From Euperipatoides rowelli (Eukaryota > Onychophora > Udeonychophora > Euonychophora > Peripatopsidae): a stretch of 64,000 bases of DNA. The position numbers were made by a program, and so were the translations under genes. Under the pieces are notes generated by a model. The model saw only the letters and a list, made by a program, of their open reading frames with translations. It was not told where the DNA came from and did not search any database. The DNA lies in NCBI GenBank assembly GCA_003024985.2, contig PXIH01S0000176.1. One strand, given 5' to 3'. Of the stretch, positions 28,751 to 39,138 are shown in pieces (within the stretch, counting starts at the first letter, position 1; each line of letters opens with the position of its first letter).

Positions 28751-29503
28751 TTGATAAACAAAAAAAAATCAAAAAACCGTAGAAAGAAAACAAATTTTAA
28801 CGATATCTTCTTATTAATTTTTGCATTCTTTCTAACAAGTATTAGTGTACTACTATTAATAAAAAATTCTCTTATTATCAATATGTTTAATATTAAAACT
28901 GATAATAAGATTCATATATATAGTCAAACTAATGAAAATAAAATAATAGGTACTGTAACTGAGAAAAAAGAAAGAATAAAGCTACCAATTGTAGATAGTA
29001 GCATATTTTTAATACAACCTCCTGAGCTTGAGCAGATAGAAGAAGAATTTGAAAACCGTAGAAAAGAAGTCAAACTAAGTAAAAATATAAATCTATATTT
29101 TATTAAGGTAACAGAAGAAGGTTATTTCTTAGCACAGCCCATAAAAAGAACTATTTTTTATGAAAATAATATTTTAGATGAAATATTAAAACAGCTCATT
29201 CAAGGGCCAAATGAATATGAACTAAAGAATAATTACTTGAGTCTTATTCCCATTGATACAAAAATTCTAAACATAATCATTCAAGATGATATATTGTTAA
29301 TAGATTTATCAGGAGATTTTTATTCAAATATTTTTGGAGTAGAAGGAATTATCAATCAAGTTAAACAAATTATATATACGCTTAGTGAAGCACAAGCTAT
29401 TAAAAATATTAAAATAACTATTGAAAATAATCCAATTGTCATGGAGGATCTAAACTTAGACTTATCAAAACCTTTAACCAAGCTAAGTTTTACAAAACAT
29501 TAA
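28751..29503 (+). CDS. GerMN-domain protein, membrane anchored
   Basis: A 250-residue protein with a basic N-terminus, one transmembrane helix (about residues 20-40) and an extracytoplasmic GerMN domain at about 125-240: FYENNILDEILKQLIQGP, then ILLIDLSGDFYSNIFG and a long helix ending in IKITIENN. In sporulating bacteria GerMN proteins act in the envelope; in spirochaetes, which do not sporulate, their role is unknown and probably concerns envelope or peptidoglycan assembly. The start is TTG 28751 with a poor ribosome binding site, so it is less certain than the frame. It is the only + strand gene in this part. Confidence 0.82.
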   Translation: MINKKKSKNRRKKTNFNDIFLLIFAFFLTSISVLLLIKNSLIINMFNIKTDNKIHIYSQTNENKIIGTVTEKKERIKLPIVDSSIFLIQPPELEQIEEEFENRRKEVKLSKNINLYFIKVTEEGYFLAQPIKRTIFYENNILDEILKQLIQGPNEYELKNNYLSLIPIDTKILNIIIQDDILLIDLSGDFYSNIFGVEGIINQVKQIIYTLSEAQAIKNIKITIENNPIVMEDLNLDLSKPLTKLSFTKH

Positions 29504-29504
29504 C

Positions 29505-30290
29505 TTAAAATAAAACAGAAAGAACAGTTAAAGCATGCTCAAGCCCAAGTTCTACTAAAGGTTCAACGTAAAACATAAATTCTTGATTGCCTTTTAATCC
29601 TTTCGTTTCTACTTTTAAGATATACCTAACTTGCAAGCCTTTTTCATAAAATTTCCTACAAACTTTTTCTAGTATTATTTTTAGATACTTAGTAGCTACT
29701 ATGCCATTAAAATCTTCTATCGTAAAATTTAAACTTTTAAGTTCAAATTGAGGTTTTACTAAGACAAGTATGAATTTATCAGACAGTTTATCTATTAGAT
29801 ATCTACATATTGCAATTGAAGATCTAAAGGAAACATCAATTACAGCAAAGTTTAAAGAGTGTTCAAAACTAGTAAAATCAAAAATATTTGTTTTTTCATA
29901 AACTTTAACATTTTTATTATTCCTAAGCTTGTAAGCAAGTTGATTAATTCCAGTATCTATGGCATAAACTACTAAAGCACCTTTTTGTAACAGACAATCA
30001 GTAAACCCACCAGTAGAAGCCCCAACATCAACACAAACTTTATCTTGAACATCTATTTTAAATTTTGCTATAGCCTCAAGTAACTTATAAGCTCCACGTG
30101 ATACAAATTGCTTGTTATTTGTGTGAATTTCAACTTGAACAGTTTTTTTACATAAAACCTTAGGATTCCGCTCCTTGTGACCATTTAAATAAACTCTACC
30201 AGATAAAATATATGTTAGAAGTTCTTCCCGAGTTTTATCTTGACATTGTTTTGCTAATAACTCTAAAATGTTAAGCTTGAAGGCGCTCAA
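29505..30290 (-). CDS. tlyA: TlyA-family rRNA 2'-O-methyltransferase
   Basis: SAM-dependent methyltransferase with an S4 RNA-binding domain (residues 1-60) and an FtsJ-like domain. The SAM motif is VCVDVGASTGGFTDCLL near residue 86, followed by AVIDVSFRSSI, LVLVKPQFEL (catalytic Lys region) and the conserved ETKGLKGNQEF near the end. Relatives modify 16S and 23S rRNA; the old hemolysin label of this family is not evidence of a toxin. The 261-residue gene overlaps ymdB by about 20 bases and ends two bases from the convergent GerMN gene. Confidence 0.9.
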   Translation of the reverse strand: MSAFKLNILELLAKQCQDKTREELLTYILSGRVYLNGHKERNPKVLCKKTVQVEIHTNNKQFVSRGAYKLLEAIAKFKIDVQDKVCVDVGASTGGFTDCLLQKGALVVYAIDTGINQLAYKLRNNKNVKVYEKTNIFDFTSFEHSLNFAVIDVSFRSSIAICRYLIDKLSDKFILVLVKPQFELKSLNFTIEDFNGIVATKYLKIILEKVCRKFYEKGLQVRYILKVETKGLKGNQEFMFYVEPLVELGLEHALTVLSVLF

Positions 30291-31056
30291 TAGAGATAGC
30301 CCTACCTGTACTTAAGTCTGCTTCTATAATTACCCCTTGAATAATGACAGTACCTTGTGCAACTTCATTTTTTTGAGGCATATATTCTAAGAAATTTTTT
30401 GAGGAAATTACTGGATCAAAACCTATTACAGAATCTAAAACGCCTGTCATGCCAATATCGCTTATATAAGCTGTACCTTTACTTAAAATTCTCTCATCAG
30501 CCGTCATTATATGCGTATGAGTTCCCACAATAGCTGTTACTTTTCCATTTAAAAAATAACCAAACACTTCTTTTTCATAAGTACTCTCAGAATGAAAATC
30601 AACAAATATTATTTTCACTTTATTTTTAATAGTATTAATAAATTTCTTTATATTTTCAAAAGGATTTTGGACAAACCAATTCATATTCAAACAGCCCTGC
30701 ATACTAACAACAGCTACTTGCTTATCTTTAATATTTAAAATACAAGATCCGTGACCATCAAGCAAGTGAGAGTAATTATTAGGTCTTAAAATACATAAGT
30801 TATTATTTAAATAATCTTTTATTAATAAATTTGAATAAGCATGATTCCCTGTAGTAATAACATTAACTCCTGATTTAAACAAATTATCAGCTATATCAGG
30901 AGTTATGCCAAACCCATTAGAAGTATTTTCTCCGTTTGCTATTATAAAATCTAGGTTATATTTTTTACATAAGGTTTTCAGTTCAAAATATATTTTTTGT
31001 AATCCACTCTCCCCTATAATATCTCCTATAATAAATGTTTTTAAATTACCTTGCAT
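30271..31056 (-). CDS. ymdB: YmdB-family metallophosphoesterase (TIGR00282)
   Basis: Predicted 2',3'-cyclic nucleotide phosphodiesterase with a dinuclear metal site. The 261 residues keep the ligands of the family: GDIIGESG (Asp), IANGENTSNG (Glu, Asn), TTGNHAYSN (Asn, His), FVDFHSESTYEK (His) and GTHTHIMTADE (two His). It overlaps rny by 11 bases, and the ymdA(rny)-ymdB pairing is common in Gram-positive and spirochaete genomes. A paralogue lacking all these ligands lies at 49877-50692 in this same window. Confidence 0.92.
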   Translation of the reverse strand: MQGNLKTFIIGDIIGESGLQKIYFELKTLCKKYNLDFIIANGENTSNGFGITPDIADNLFKSGVNVITTGNHAYSNLLIKDYLNNNLCILRPNNYSHLLDGHGSCILNIKDKQVAVVSMQGCLNMNWFVQNPFENIKKFINTIKNKVKIIFVDFHSESTYEKEVFGYFLNGKVTAIVGTHTHIMTADERILSKGTAYISDIGMTGVLDSVIGFDPVISSKNFLEYMPQKNEVAQGTVIIQGVIIEADLSTGRAISIERLQA

Positions 31057-32599
31057 ATTCTATTACTCTAGTTTCTCTTATAATTGTTACTTTTATTCGA
31101 CCAGGATATTTCATTTCTTCTTCAATCTTTTTAGCTATACTCTTTGCAAGGATATTAGCTTTTTCATCATTTATAGCAATATTGTCAACTAAAATTCTTA
31201 ATTCTCTTCCTGCTTGAATTGCAAAACAATTGCGAACACCCTCAAAACTGTGTGCTATACTTTCAAGTTTTTTGAGCCTATTAACATAATTACTTAAACT
31301 CTCTCTTCTAGCACCCGGCCTAGAAGCTGAAATTGCATCAGCAATTTGAACTATGACTGCCTCAAGTGTTTCTGGCCTCACATCGTTATGATGTGCTGCA
31401 ATTGCATTAATAACAACTTCAGTCTCACCACAACTTTGTGCAAGCTCTGCACCTGTAATAGCATGTCCTTCATTGTTTTCAGAAATACTCTCCATACCTT
31501 TCCCAATATCATGAAGAAGAGCAGCTCTTTTTGCAACAACAGGGTCTATTTTAAGTTCTTTGGATATAATTTCTGCAATAATTGCTGTTTCCTTAGAATG
31601 CTTTAAAACATTCTGACCATAACTACTTCTAAAATAAAGACGACCTAATGCTTTAATAAGCCTTTTATCAATTCCATGTATATTAAGATCAAATACAACC
31701 CTATCGCCTTCTTCAAAAATGATAGTATTCATTTCATTTGTTACATTATAAACAACTTCTTCTATTCTAGCAGGATGTATCCTTCCATCTGTAATTAATC
31801 TCTCTAAAGCTCTTTTTGCTATCTCTTTTCTTATTGGATCAAAGCAAGAAATAACAACAGCTTCTGGTGTATCATCCACTATAATATCAGCACCTATTAA
31901 AGTCTCTAAGGCTCTAATGTTCCTTCCTTCTTTACCTATGATTCTACCCTTCATCTCTTCATTAGGCAACTCAACAGAGGTAACAGTAAATTCTGAACCA
32001 ACTTCTATTGCAATTCTCTGCATTGTAGATACTAAAATATCTTTAGACTTTTTATCTGCAAGTAATTGCGTCTCTTGTTCAATTCTGTTTAATATTACTT
32101 GAGTATCTCTTTTTGCTTCATTTTCAATGCTTTCAATTATAATTTTTTTTGCTTCTTCTTTTGTAAGACTAGAAATAACTTCTAACTTCTTTAGTAAAAA
32201 ATTCTCTTTGTCCTTTATTGACCTTTCTTTATTTTCAAAATCCTTAATTTTTGATTCATATCTTATTTGCTGTCTCTCTAAACTATGTAATCTTCTCTCA
32301 AGAACTTCTTCTCTTTGTAATAATTTATTCTCTAGATTAATTATCTCGTTTTTTCGCTCCCTTAGTTCCTTTTCTTGCTGGTTCTTTTCCTTAAGCATTT
32401 GCGCTTTTGATTGTAAAATTATTTGTTTTTTCTCATTTTCTAAACCTTGTATTGATTTTTCTCTTAATTCTCTTAACTTACTTTCTAAACTTACTAAAGA
32501 AAACTTTACTAATACAACTCTTACTACAAATCCTATTATTCCCCCAGCGAGAAGAGAAGCAAGAACTATAATACTACTCACTCTCCCTACTCCTTTCAC
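31046..32599 (-). CDS. rny: Ribonuclease Y
   Basis: Membrane-anchored endoribonuclease that starts mRNA decay. The 517 residues show an N-terminal transmembrane helix (IIVLASLLAGGIIGFVV), a long charged coiled coil (about 40-195), a KH RNA-binding domain (GRIIGKEGRNIRALETLIGADIIVDD, about 210-240) and the HD phosphohydrolase domain with AALLHDIGKGM near residue 362. It is followed by overlapping ymdB. rplQ lies 52 bases upstream, so rny may be read from the ribosomal transcript or from a promoter in that short gap. Confidence 0.95.
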   Translation of the reverse strand: MKGVGRVSSIIVLASLLAGGIIGFVVRVVLVKFSLVSLESKLRELREKSIQGLENEKKQIILQSKAQMLKEKNQQEKELRERKNEIINLENKLLQREEVLERRLHSLERQQIRYESKIKDFENKERSIKDKENFLLKKLEVISSLTKEEAKKIIIESIENEAKRDTQVILNRIEQETQLLADKKSKDILVSTMQRIAIEVGSEFTVTSVELPNEEMKGRIIGKEGRNIRALETLIGADIIVDDTPEAVVISCFDPIRKEIAKRALERLITDGRIHPARIEEVVYNVTNEMNTIIFEEGDRVVFDLNIHGIDKRLIKALGRLYFRSSYGQNVLKHSKETAIIAEIISKELKIDPVVAKRAALLHDIGKGMESISENNEGHAITGAELAQSCGETEVVINAIAAHHNDVRPETLEAVIVQIADAISASRPGARRESLSNYVNRLKKLESIAHSFEGVRNCFAIQAGRELRILVDNIAINDEKANILAKSIAKKIEEEMKYPGRIKVTIIRETRVIEYAR

Positions 32600-32651
32600 T
32601 TAAATCTTAAGCTTTATCTTAACTTAAACAAAACTTACCGCTTAAGCTTAC

Positions 32652-33032
32652 TTAAACACGACTTTTCTCTGTTGTTTTTTCCACTAGTTCAAGCATCGCC
32701 ATCTCAGCTGCATCCCCATATCTCTTACCCATTTTAAGCACTCTGGTATAACCACCTTGTCTTTCTTTAAAGAGCTGAGCTATTTGTGTAAATAGTTTAT
32801 TCAAAACATACTTATCATGTATATACTTTACTACTTCTCTTCTATTGTGCACACTATCTTCTTTTTTTGCTCTTGTAATTAATTTTTCTGCAAGTCTCTT
32901 AACTTCCATTAATTTTACTTTTGTTGAAATTATCTTTTCATATCTAAAAAATGAAATAATCATATTTTTCAAAAGTGCTTTTCTATGACTTGACTTGCGA
33001 TCTAGTCTATTAAACCCAACCTTAGTCTTCAT
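32652..33032 (-). CDS. rplQ: 50S ribosomal protein L17
   Basis: 126 residues with the typical start [21 protein letters not shown] and the tail MLELVEK. L17 sits near the peptide exit of the 50S subunit. The ATG overlaps the end of rpoA by 11 bases, which suggests translational coupling. It is the last ribosomal gene of the alpha cluster, and the rpoA-rplQ order is the bacterial standard. Confidence 0.97.
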   Translation of the reverse strand: MKTKVGFNRLDRKSSHRKALLKNMIISFFRYEKIISTKVKLMEVKRLAEKLITRAKKEDSVHNRREVVKYIHDKYVLNKLFTQIAQLFKERQGGYTRVLKMGKRYGDAAEMAMLELVEKTTEKSRV

Positions 33033-34083
33033 GTTTTACCTCATACATACTCTTATTATTGAGCTCATTATTTTTTTTCAAAACTTCTATCGCTTCAAGT
33101 CTTGACATACCAAGATATAAATTATATTGTTGTAGTTTTTCTATTATCTCATCCAAGCTCTTTTTACCAAAACTTCTTGTTTTAGCAAGCTCATCAGATG
33201 TTTTATTTATTAACTGTTCTAATGTTGTCACTTTTATTTTATTTAAACAATTAATAGACCGTACAGATAAATCTAACTTTTCTACTTTCATATTAAGTAA
33301 ATTAAATTCTTCACTCTCTTCTAAAGCCATGTACTGCAAATCATCTTCAAACCCAACAATAGGTAATAAAAAATCTCTTACTATTTTTGCTGCTCTACTT
33401 ATTGCTTCTTTTGCACTGATCACACCACTAGTCCATATCTCCATTATTAACTTATCATAATCAGACCTTTGTCCAACTCTAGTATTTTCAATACTATATC
33501 TTACTTTTTCAATAGGAGAAAATAACGCATCTATGGCTATAGTATTTATCTCTTCTATGTATTTAGCATTTATTTCAGAAGGTACATAACCTCTTCCACG
33601 GTCAATTTGGAATTCAAAATCTAAATTTACTTCTGGTGATAAATTAGCTATGATCAAATCTTTGTTCAAAACTTCAATACCATTTTTTTCAAGTTGACCT
33701 GCTGTTAACTGATTAAACTCGCTACCTTTTACATTTACAGATACTATCTTAGTGCTTTCATGTTCTGGAAGACTCAAATGAATACCCTTTATTTGAGCTA
33801 TTACTTCGAGTGTATCTTCTGATACACCAGGAATTACGTCAAACTCACTAGATACCATTTTGATCGAACCATCACGCTCATAAGAAGTCACCCTGATTGC
33901 AGTAACAGCACAACCTTCTATAGAAGAGAGCAAAATTCGTCTTAGCGTATTACCTATTGTTACCCCAAATCCCCGTTCGAAAGGATATATAACAAACTTC
34001 CCATATGAACCCTGATCCTCTTGAGTGTCAAATTCAATTTTTTCAGGTATAGCAAAACTCTTTAAAAAAATTTTTTCAGACAT
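33022..34083 (-). CDS. rpoA: RNA polymerase alpha subunit
   Basis: Assembles core RNA polymerase and contacts promoters. The 353 residues hold the dimerising N-terminal domain ([20 protein letters not shown] near residue 33, the family hallmark) and the C-terminal domain with two helix-hairpin-helix-like motifs ([14 protein letters not shown], then [13 protein letters not shown]). The ribosome binding site AAGGAGA precedes the ATG. The gene lies between rpsK and rplQ, as in other bacteria. Confidence 0.98.
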   Translation of the reverse strand: MSEKIFLKSFAIPEKIEFDTQEDQGSYGKFVIYPFERGFGVTIGNTLRRILLSSIEGCAVTAIRVTSYERDGSIKMVSSEFDVIPGVSEDTLEVIAQIKGIHLSLPEHESTKIVSVNVKGSEFNQLTAGQLEKNGIEVLNKDLIIANLSPEVNLDFEFQIDRGRGYVPSEINAKYIEEINTIAIDALFSPIEKVRYSIENTRVGQRSDYDKLIMEIWTSGVISAKEAISRAAKIVRDFLLPIVGFEDDLQYMALEESEEFNLLNMKVEKLDLSVRSINCLNKIKVTTLEQLINKTSDELAKTRSFGKKSLDEIIEKLQQYNLYLGMSRLEAIEVLKKNNELNNKSMYEVKHED

Positions 34084-34105
34084 TATATCTCCTTAAAACA
34101 ACAAC

Positions 34106-34492
34106 TTACACTCTTCTAACTTTTTTAGCACGACAACCATTATGCGGTATTGGTGTAACATCTGAAATTGATTTAACTGTTAACCCGGACGCTCCAACAG
34201 CCCTGATTGCAGAATCTCTACCTACACCTGGTCCTTTGACATATAAACATACATAATTTAACCCAAAATCTTTAACTTTATTCAAAACAGACTCTGTAGT
34301 TACTTGAGCTGCATATGGAGTTGATTTTTTTGCTCCTTTAAAACCCATTTGACCAGAACTAGCCCAAGCAAGCGTATTACCCTTAATATCACAGACAGTA
34401 ACCATAGTATTATTAAATGATGCTTTTATATATATATTACCCTCATTAACTGTCTTTTTAACTTTTTTTTTATTTGCTATTTTAACGCTCAA
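34106..34492 (-). CDS. rpsK: 30S ribosomal protein S11
   Basis: 128 residues. The family signatures [54 protein letters not shown] and the C-terminal [18 protein letters not shown] are all present. S11 is part of the platform of the small subunit. It lies between rpsM and rpoA with short gaps. Confidence 0.98.
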   Translation of the reverse strand: MSVKIANKKKVKKTVNEGNIYIKASFNNTMVTVCDIKGNTLAWASSGQMGFKGAKKSTPYAAQVTTESVLNKVKDFGLNYVCLYVKGPGVGRDSAIRAVGASGLTVKSISDVTPIPHNGCRAKKVRRV

Positions 34493-34509
34493 ATTTTCCT
34501 CCGTTTTAC

Positions 34510-34887
34510 CTATTTACTAGCTATTTTTTTATTTGCTACAGTTTTTCTTCTACCTTTTCTGGTTCTAGCATTTGTTTTTGTTCTTTGTCCCCTTAAAGGC
34601 AATCCTTTTCTATGACGAAGTCCACGATAACAAGCAATATCCATTAATCTTTTAATTGATAAAAAGATCTCACTCCTAAGCTTGCCTTCAACTACATAGT
34701 CATTTTCTATTACATTTCTCAGCTTGTTAACTTCCTCATTACTTAAATCTTTAGTATTTTTATTTATTTCAATATTAGCTTTTGAACAAATTTCTAATGC
34801 TCTTGTTCTACCTATACCATAAATAGCAGTAAGAGCTATTTGGATTTGTTTATTACCGGGTAGATCTATTCCTGATATTCTAGCCAT
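34510..34887 (-). CDS. rpsM: 30S ribosomal protein S13
   Basis: 125 residues starting [26 protein letters not shown], with the head-domain signature [25 protein letters not shown] and a basic tail. S13 contacts the P-site tRNA and the 50S subunit. It lies 11 bases after rpmJ, the usual order at the start of the alpha operon. Confidence 0.98.
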   Translation of the reverse strand: MARISGIDLPGNKQIQIALTAIYGIGRTRALEICSKANIEINKNTKDLSNEEVNKLRNVIENDYVVEGKLRSEIFLSIKRLMDIACYRGLRHRKGLPLRGQRTKTNARTRKGRRKTVANKKIASK

Positions 34888-34898
34888 GATTTCTCCCT

Positions 34899-35012
34899 TT
34901 ATCTTTGTCTTTGCTTATGCTTAGGATTGTTACAAATAATTCTTAAAACACCTCTTCTTCTAATTATCCTACATCCTATGCATATTGGCTTTACACTTGT
35001 CCTAACTTTCAT
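34899..35012 (-). CDS. rpmJ: 50S ribosomal protein L36
   Basis: A 37-codon gene between secY and rpsM. The protein begins [20 protein letters not shown] and ends KHKQRQR. It has the zinc-ribbon ligands of the C+ form of L36: the Cys pair CIGC, then a Cys and His in CNNPKH. The position is the standard one for bacteria. Confidence 0.96.
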   Translation of the reverse strand: MKVRTSVKPICIGCRIIRRRGVLRIICNNPKHKQRQR

Positions 35013-35025
35013 ATTACTATTACTC

Positions 35026-36333
35026 CTAAATTTTTTGTAAAAATTCCCATTTTTTCTTTTTATTACCCATTACAATACCCTGAGTTTTTAAGTACGCGCT
35101 AACTTGCTTTAAAGTATCAAGAGCTACACCTATTATTATTAACAAAGAAGATCCTCCCATTAATTTTGAGACATCGCTTGGAAATTTAAAAACATTTTGT
35201 ACAATAAATGGAATAACTGCAATAATAGCTAAAAAAATAGAACCTGAAAATAATGTTCTATTCATTATATTATCTAAGTACTTCTCCATTTCATCTGCTT
35301 TTATTCCTGGAATAGTTCCACCATTTTTCCTTAACTGATTACTTATATCTTTAGGGCTTAATTGTATCTTTGAATAAAAATAAGTAAAACTTATGATTAA
35401 TAACACCATTAAAAATGTATAAAACAATCCATCGGGCTTCAAGTAAGATATTACTAATCTTACAACTTTTGAAGTTTGAGCAAATGCACCTAGTATTTGA
35501 ATAGGTAAACTTAAAAGAACCGATGCAAAAATAACAGGTAAAATGCCTGCAGGATTTAATTTTAAAGGTAAATAAGAATTAACTGTAGCCTGAGAATTTC
35601 CTCTAGCATAATACACAACAATTCTTCTTTGAGCTTTATATTCATATATAATAAGTAAAATCAATGAAGCAAATATAATAAAAGCTACTATTATAAATAC
35701 CGGATTCATGTTTTGTGCTGTATTCTGAATGCCTTGCAATAAAGAATATATAGCACTTTGAAATCTAACAGTTATTCCTGCAAAAATAATAATAGAAGTT
35801 CCATTACCAATCCCTCTTTGATTAATTTGTTCAGCAAGCCATAAAAGAACAAATGTTCCTGTTGTCACCGTTAAAATGGCTATAAAAACATACCTTTTAA
35901 ATGGTAAAACTACAGCCCCTGGAATACTTTTAGCGTATAAACTAATAACATAGGCTTGGGTTATTGCCGCTAGCACTGTTAAATATTTAGTATATTTTTT
36001 TAATTTCCGTCTTCCTCCATCAGCCTCTTGTATTTTTTTTAACGTAGGAAACGAATAAACTAAAAGTTGAATTACAATAGATGCTGAAATATAAGGACCA
36101 ATACTTAACATAAATATTGAAAAATTACTAAAAGCACCACCTGAAAAAAAATCAAAATAATTTGCAAGTGAAAAATCAGATTGATTCTTAAAATAACTTT
36201 TAAGTGCAACTGGATCTATACCTGGTATTGGCAAATAGGAACCTACCCTAAATACTAAAAGCACAAGCAAAGTAAACAAAAATTTATCTCTTAGTTCCTT
36301 TATAAGGAATAATTTTATTACTAAATTTTTCAT
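35026..36333 (-). CDS. secY: Preprotein translocase subunit SecY
   Basis: Channel-forming subunit of the Sec translocon in the inner membrane. The 435 residues form ten transmembrane helices. Recognisable segments are [13 protein letters not shown] after helix 1, [14 protein letters not shown], the cytoplasmic loop [11 protein letters not shown] and the [22 protein letters not shown] region. It lies between rplO and rpmJ, the usual place in the spc cluster, 7 bases downstream of rplO. Confidence 0.97.
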   Translation of the reverse strand: MKNLVIKLFLIKELRDKFLFTLLVLLVFRVGSYLPIPGIDPVALKSYFKNQSDFSLANYFDFFSGGAFSNFSIFMLSIGPYISASIVIQLLVYSFPTLKKIQEADGGRRKLKKYTKYLTVLAAITQAYVISLYAKSIPGAVVLPFKRYVFIAILTVTTGTFVLLWLAEQINQRGIGNGTSIIIFAGITVRFQSAIYSLLQGIQNTAQNMNPVFIIVAFIIFASLILLIIYEYKAQRRIVVYYARGNSQATVNSYLPLKLNPAGILPVIFASVLLSLPIQILGAFAQTSKVVRLVISYLKPDGLFYTFLMVLLIISFTYFYSKIQLSPKDISNQLRKNGGTIPGIKADEMEKYLDNIMNRTLFSGSIFLAIIAVIPFIVQNVFKFPSDVSKLMGGSSLLIIIGVALDTLKQVSAYLKTQGIVMGNKKKKWEFLQKI

Positions 36334-36340
36334 ATTTTAC

Positions 36341-36775
36341 TCAAACTAATTTAATTTCACAACCTAATTGCCTAATGAGCTCTTCTGCCCTTTTTGATAA
36401 CTTTGAAACCTCAAAATTTACCTTCTTATCAAATTGTCCTTTAGCTAATATTTTCACTTTCTTTATCTTCTTCCCAACAAGACCTTTTTGAAGTAGAGAA
36501 TTATAATTAACAGTTTCTCCCTCTAAAAAATTTTTTTCTATATCTCCCAGATTAACTATCTCATAACTTTGCCTATGAACAAAGTTAGAAAACCCTCGCC
36601 TAGGAAGTCTTCTGTAAAGTGGCGTTTGTCCACCTTCAAACCCTACCCTAGGAGCAGTGTTCCTAGCTTTTTGGCCTTTTTGTCCTCTACATGAGGTTTT
36701 ACCGTGACCAGAACCTGGCCCTCTACCTACAATTTTCTTTTTTAAATTAGAACCCTTAGGTGCCTTTAATTCCAT
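36341..36775 (-). CDS. rplO: 50S ribosomal protein L15
   Basis: 144 residues with the Gly-rich N-terminus typical of L15 (KKKIVGRGPGSGHGKTSCRGQKGQ) and GFEGGQTPLYRRLPRRGF, and a C-terminal beta domain. L15 assembles late into the 50S subunit. It is followed closely by secY. Confidence 0.97.
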   Translation of the reverse strand: MELKAPKGSNLKKKIVGRGPGSGHGKTSCRGQKGQKARNTAPRVGFEGGQTPLYRRLPRRGFSNFVHRQSYEIVNLGDIEKNFLEGETVNYNSLLQKGLVGKKIKKVKILAKGQFDKKVNFEVSKLSKRAEELIRQLGCEIKLV

Positions 36776-36779
36776 AACC

Positions 36780-37085
36780 TTATTTTACCTCTTTAATATC
36801 TATCATATTAATAGTTCTGTTCAACATACCTCTAATTGCTTTATTTAGAGTATGCTTTTTCATATCCCCTATTCTTTTAAGTCCTAGAGCAACAACTGTT
36901 CTTACCTTACTTGGAAGCTTGCCTATTACACTTCTTGAAAGTGTAACCTCTACCTGTATGTTATCTTTTTTTATTATTTCCCTATTTTTATCAAGTTTTT
37001 TTGCATATTCTTTATTTTTTACATTTGACCTAGCAGCTAAACGTCTTATTTTACGTATTTGCAATCTTACTTTTCTTTTAGCCAT
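36780..37085 (-). CDS. rpmD: 50S ribosomal protein L30 with a long N-terminal extension
   Basis: 101 residues, against about 60 in most bacteria. The L30 core starts near residue 42 ([20 protein letters not shown]) and ends in NMIDIKEV. The first 40 residues are a Lys/Arg-rich extension ([20 protein letters not shown]) probably contacting rRNA. No other start fits: the gene begins three bases after rpsE. A long L30 is known in Borrelia. Confidence 0.94.
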   Translation of the reverse strand: MAKRKVRLQIRKIRRLAARSNVKNKEYAKKLDKNREIIKKDNIQVEVTLSRSVIGKLPSKVRTVVALGLKRIGDMKKHTLNKAIRGMLNRTINMIDIKEVK

Positions 37086-37088
37086 AAA

Positions 37089-37583
37089 CTAACCCCACAA
37101 AGTCTCTAATGTTTTACCTCTGTCTCTAGCTATTTTCTTAGCATCCAAAATTAAATCAAAAGCTTTAAAAGTTGCTTTTACTACATTAATTGGATTATTA
37201 GAACTAAGAGACTTGCTTAGAACATCATGAACACCTAATGCTTCCATAACAGAGCGAACAGGACCCCCAGCAATAATCCCAGTACCCTGAGTAGCCGGTT
37301 TAATTAAAATTTTTGCCTTTTTAAAACTCCCAGTCACTTCATGAGATAAAGTATTTTTTTTAAGAAAAACTTTTTTCATATTTTTTCTAGCATTAGTCAA
37401 ACTTTTTCTAATAGCTTCAGAAGCATCATTTGCCTTACCAAAACCCCAACCAACTTGACCCTCGCCATCTCCAACTACCATAAATGAGGAAAATGAAAAC
37501 CTTCTACCCCCTTTTACTACTTTTGTTACTCTATTTAATTTTATAAGTTTCTCTATATATTTTTTCTGTGTTTGAGCTTCCAT
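37089..37583 (-). CDS. rpsE: 30S ribosomal protein S5
   Basis: 164 residues. The double-stranded RNA-binding N-terminal domain (VTKVVKGGRRFSFSSFMVVGDG, GWGFGKANDASEAI) and the C-terminal domain (IAGGPVRSVMEALGVHDVLSKS) are intact. S5 lies at the mRNA entry side and affects accuracy. It is between rplR and rpmD. Confidence 0.98.
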   Translation of the reverse strand: MEAQTQKKYIEKLIKLNRVTKVVKGGRRFSFSSFMVVGDGEGQVGWGFGKANDASEAIRKSLTNARKNMKKVFLKKNTLSHEVTGSFKKAKILIKPATQGTGIIAGGPVRSVMEALGVHDVLSKSLSSNNPINVVKATFKAFDLILDAKKIARDRGKTLETLWG

Positions 37584-37591
37584 TATACCCC

Positions 37592-37951
37592 CTAAAAACT
37601 TATACCAGCTTCTCTTAGAGAAGCTGCAAAGTTCATAATAACTCCATGGTACTTATAACCATTTCTATCAAAGACTAGCCTATTTACACCTTTTTCCTTA
37701 AGCCTTAAAGAAAGTATATTACCTAATTTTTTTGAACTCTCACTGTCTTTACCTAATTGCAAGTTTTTCTCTAATGTTGATATACTAGCTATAGTAAAAC
37801 CCTTCTCATCGTCTATTGCTTGAGCATAAAAGTTCCTATTGGATTTAAAAACTGTTATTCTTGGTCTTTCTGCTGTTCCTAATCCAATTTTAAATCTTAT
37901 TCTTTTTTTTCTTGCCTTATGTCTTAGTTCGTCTTCTTTTTTCTTTTTCAT
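37592..37951 (-). CDS. rplR: 50S ribosomal protein L18
   Basis: 119 residues with the 5S-rRNA-binding family signatures [48 protein letters not shown] and a basic N-terminus. It lies between rplF and rpsE. Confidence 0.97.
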   Translation of the reverse strand: MKKKKEDELRHKARKKRIRFKIGLGTAERPRITVFKSNRNFYAQAIDDEKGFTIASISTLEKNLQLGKDSESSKKLGNILSLRLKEKGVNRLVFDRNGYKYHGVIMNFAASLREAGISF

Positions 37952-37969
37952 ATCTAACCACCTAAAAAA

Positions 37970-38509
37970 TTATTTCACTCCTGATTTTCCTACTTTTCTT
38001 CTTAGAGTTTCATTTTCATATTTAATACCCTTACCTTTATAAGGTTCAGGAGCTCTTAAACTTCTTATTTCAGCAGAAACTTGTCCAACCTGTGCTTTAT
38101 TAGCACCTTCTACAATAAGTTTAGTATTTCCATCAAGCTTTACTGTTATACCTTGAGGAACAATATATTCAAATGGAGTTGAATAACCTAAACTAAATAT
38201 TAAGCTAGTGTCCTTCTGTTCAACTCTATAACCTACACCATTTATTACTAGAGACTTTGAATAGCCTTCGTTAACGCCTCGTATCATATTAGCTATCAAG
38301 CTTCGATAAAGACCATGAAAAGATTTTGATTTTTTATCTTCAAATTTTCTAGTTAAAATAACTTTCCCATCTATAATCTCTACTTGTATATTTCCTCTAA
38401 TTTCTTGTATTAATCTACCCCTCTTGCCTTCTACAATAACATTTTTATCTTCTATGCTAACCTTAATTGCATCGGGTATAGTTATTGGTAATTTTCCAAT
38501 ACGTGACAT
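37970..38509 (-). CDS. rplF: 50S ribosomal protein L6
   Basis: 179 residues with two L6-type domains. The start SRIGKLPITIPDAIKV and the C-terminal signature SLRAPEPYKGKGIKYENE are clear. L6 binds near the factor-binding site and the sarcin-ricin loop of 23S rRNA. It is between rpsH and rplR. Confidence 0.98.
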   Translation of the reverse strand: MSRIGKLPITIPDAIKVSIEDKNVIVEGKRGRLIQEIRGNIQVEIIDGKVILTRKFEDKKSKSFHGLYRSLIANMIRGVNEGYSKSLVINGVGYRVEQKDTSLIFSLGYSTPFEYIVPQGITVKLDGNTKLIVEGANKAQVGQVSAEIRSLRAPEPYKGKGIKYENETLRRKVGKSGVK

Positions 38510-38526
38510 ACCTTACCTACCTTTTC

Positions 38527-38925
38527 TTACCAGATTGAACAAATTAATTCACCGCCTACTTTTTCCATCTTAGCCTTCTTACCAGTCATTACACCTTTTG
38601 AAGAAGAAACTACTAATGTTCCATAACCATTTAAAACCCTTGGCATATTTTTATATGAAGAATAAACCTTCCTTCCTGGTGTTGAAATAGAATTTATTCC
38701 ATGTATAACCGGATTACGTTTTTCATCATAATTTAAAGTTACTGTAATTAAAGGAACTTTATCTTTCATTACTTCCTTAAAATCTTTTATGTATCCTTCC
38801 TCTTGAAAAATACTTATCACAGATTTATGTACTTTAGATGATTTTACATCTACATTCTCATGCTTTGCCATACTTGCATTTCTTATTTTAGTTAAAAAAT
38901 CTCCTAGTGAATGTGAAATTGCCAC
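38527..38925 (-). CDS. rpsH: 30S ribosomal protein S8
   Basis: 132 residues starting with DFLTKIRNASMAKHENVDV and ending in GVMTGKKAKMEKVGGELICSIW, both typical of S8. S8 binds helix 21 of 16S rRNA and in some bacteria represses the spc operon; a leader target could not be identified here. Confidence 0.97.
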   Translation of the reverse strand: MAISHSLGDFLTKIRNASMAKHENVDVKSSKVHKSVISIFQEEGYIKDFKEVMKDKVPLITVTLNYDEKRNPVIHGINSISTPGRKVYSSYKNMPRVLNGYGTLVVSSSKGVMTGKKAKMEKVGGELICSIW

Positions 38926-38938
38926 TTATTTTCTCTCC

Positions 38939-39124
38939 TTACCAACTAGACTTTGTAACACCAGGTAACAATCCCTCAGATGCATATTTTCTAAAACATA
39001 TACGACACATAGAAAAATCACTCATATATCCTCTTGGACGTCCACACAGTTTACATCTATTCCTTTGCCTTGTTTTATACTTAGGCTTTCTTAAGGCTTT
39101 AATTATCATTGATTTTTTTGCCAT
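38939..39124 (-). CDS. rpsN: 30S ribosomal protein S14, zinc-binding type
   Basis: 61 residues. ATG 39124 is preceded by GGAG at 9 bases, which decides it over a GTG at 39139. The protein has the zinc-binding [20 protein letters not shown] pattern (two CxxC pairs) of the short S14 form. It follows rplE with a 14-base gap. Confidence 0.96.
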   Translation of the reverse strand: MAKKSMIIKALRKPKYKTRQRNRCKLCGRPRGYMSDFSMCRICFRKYASEGLLPGVTKSSW

Positions 39125-39138
39125 AACGCTTTTCTCCA

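Noticed and set aside
28751-29503. Sporulation function for the GerMN protein
   Set aside because: The domain name comes from spore formers; this gene context is that of a non-sporulating spirochaete.
29505-30290. Hemolysin label for the TlyA-family gene
   Set aside because: The sequence shows an S4 domain and an FtsJ-like methyltransferase with SAM motif, so rRNA methylation is the supported role.
32127-32603. Open frame of 158 codons on + opposite rny
   Set aside because: Same cause: antisense of the RNase Y coiled coil; no start signal and no family.
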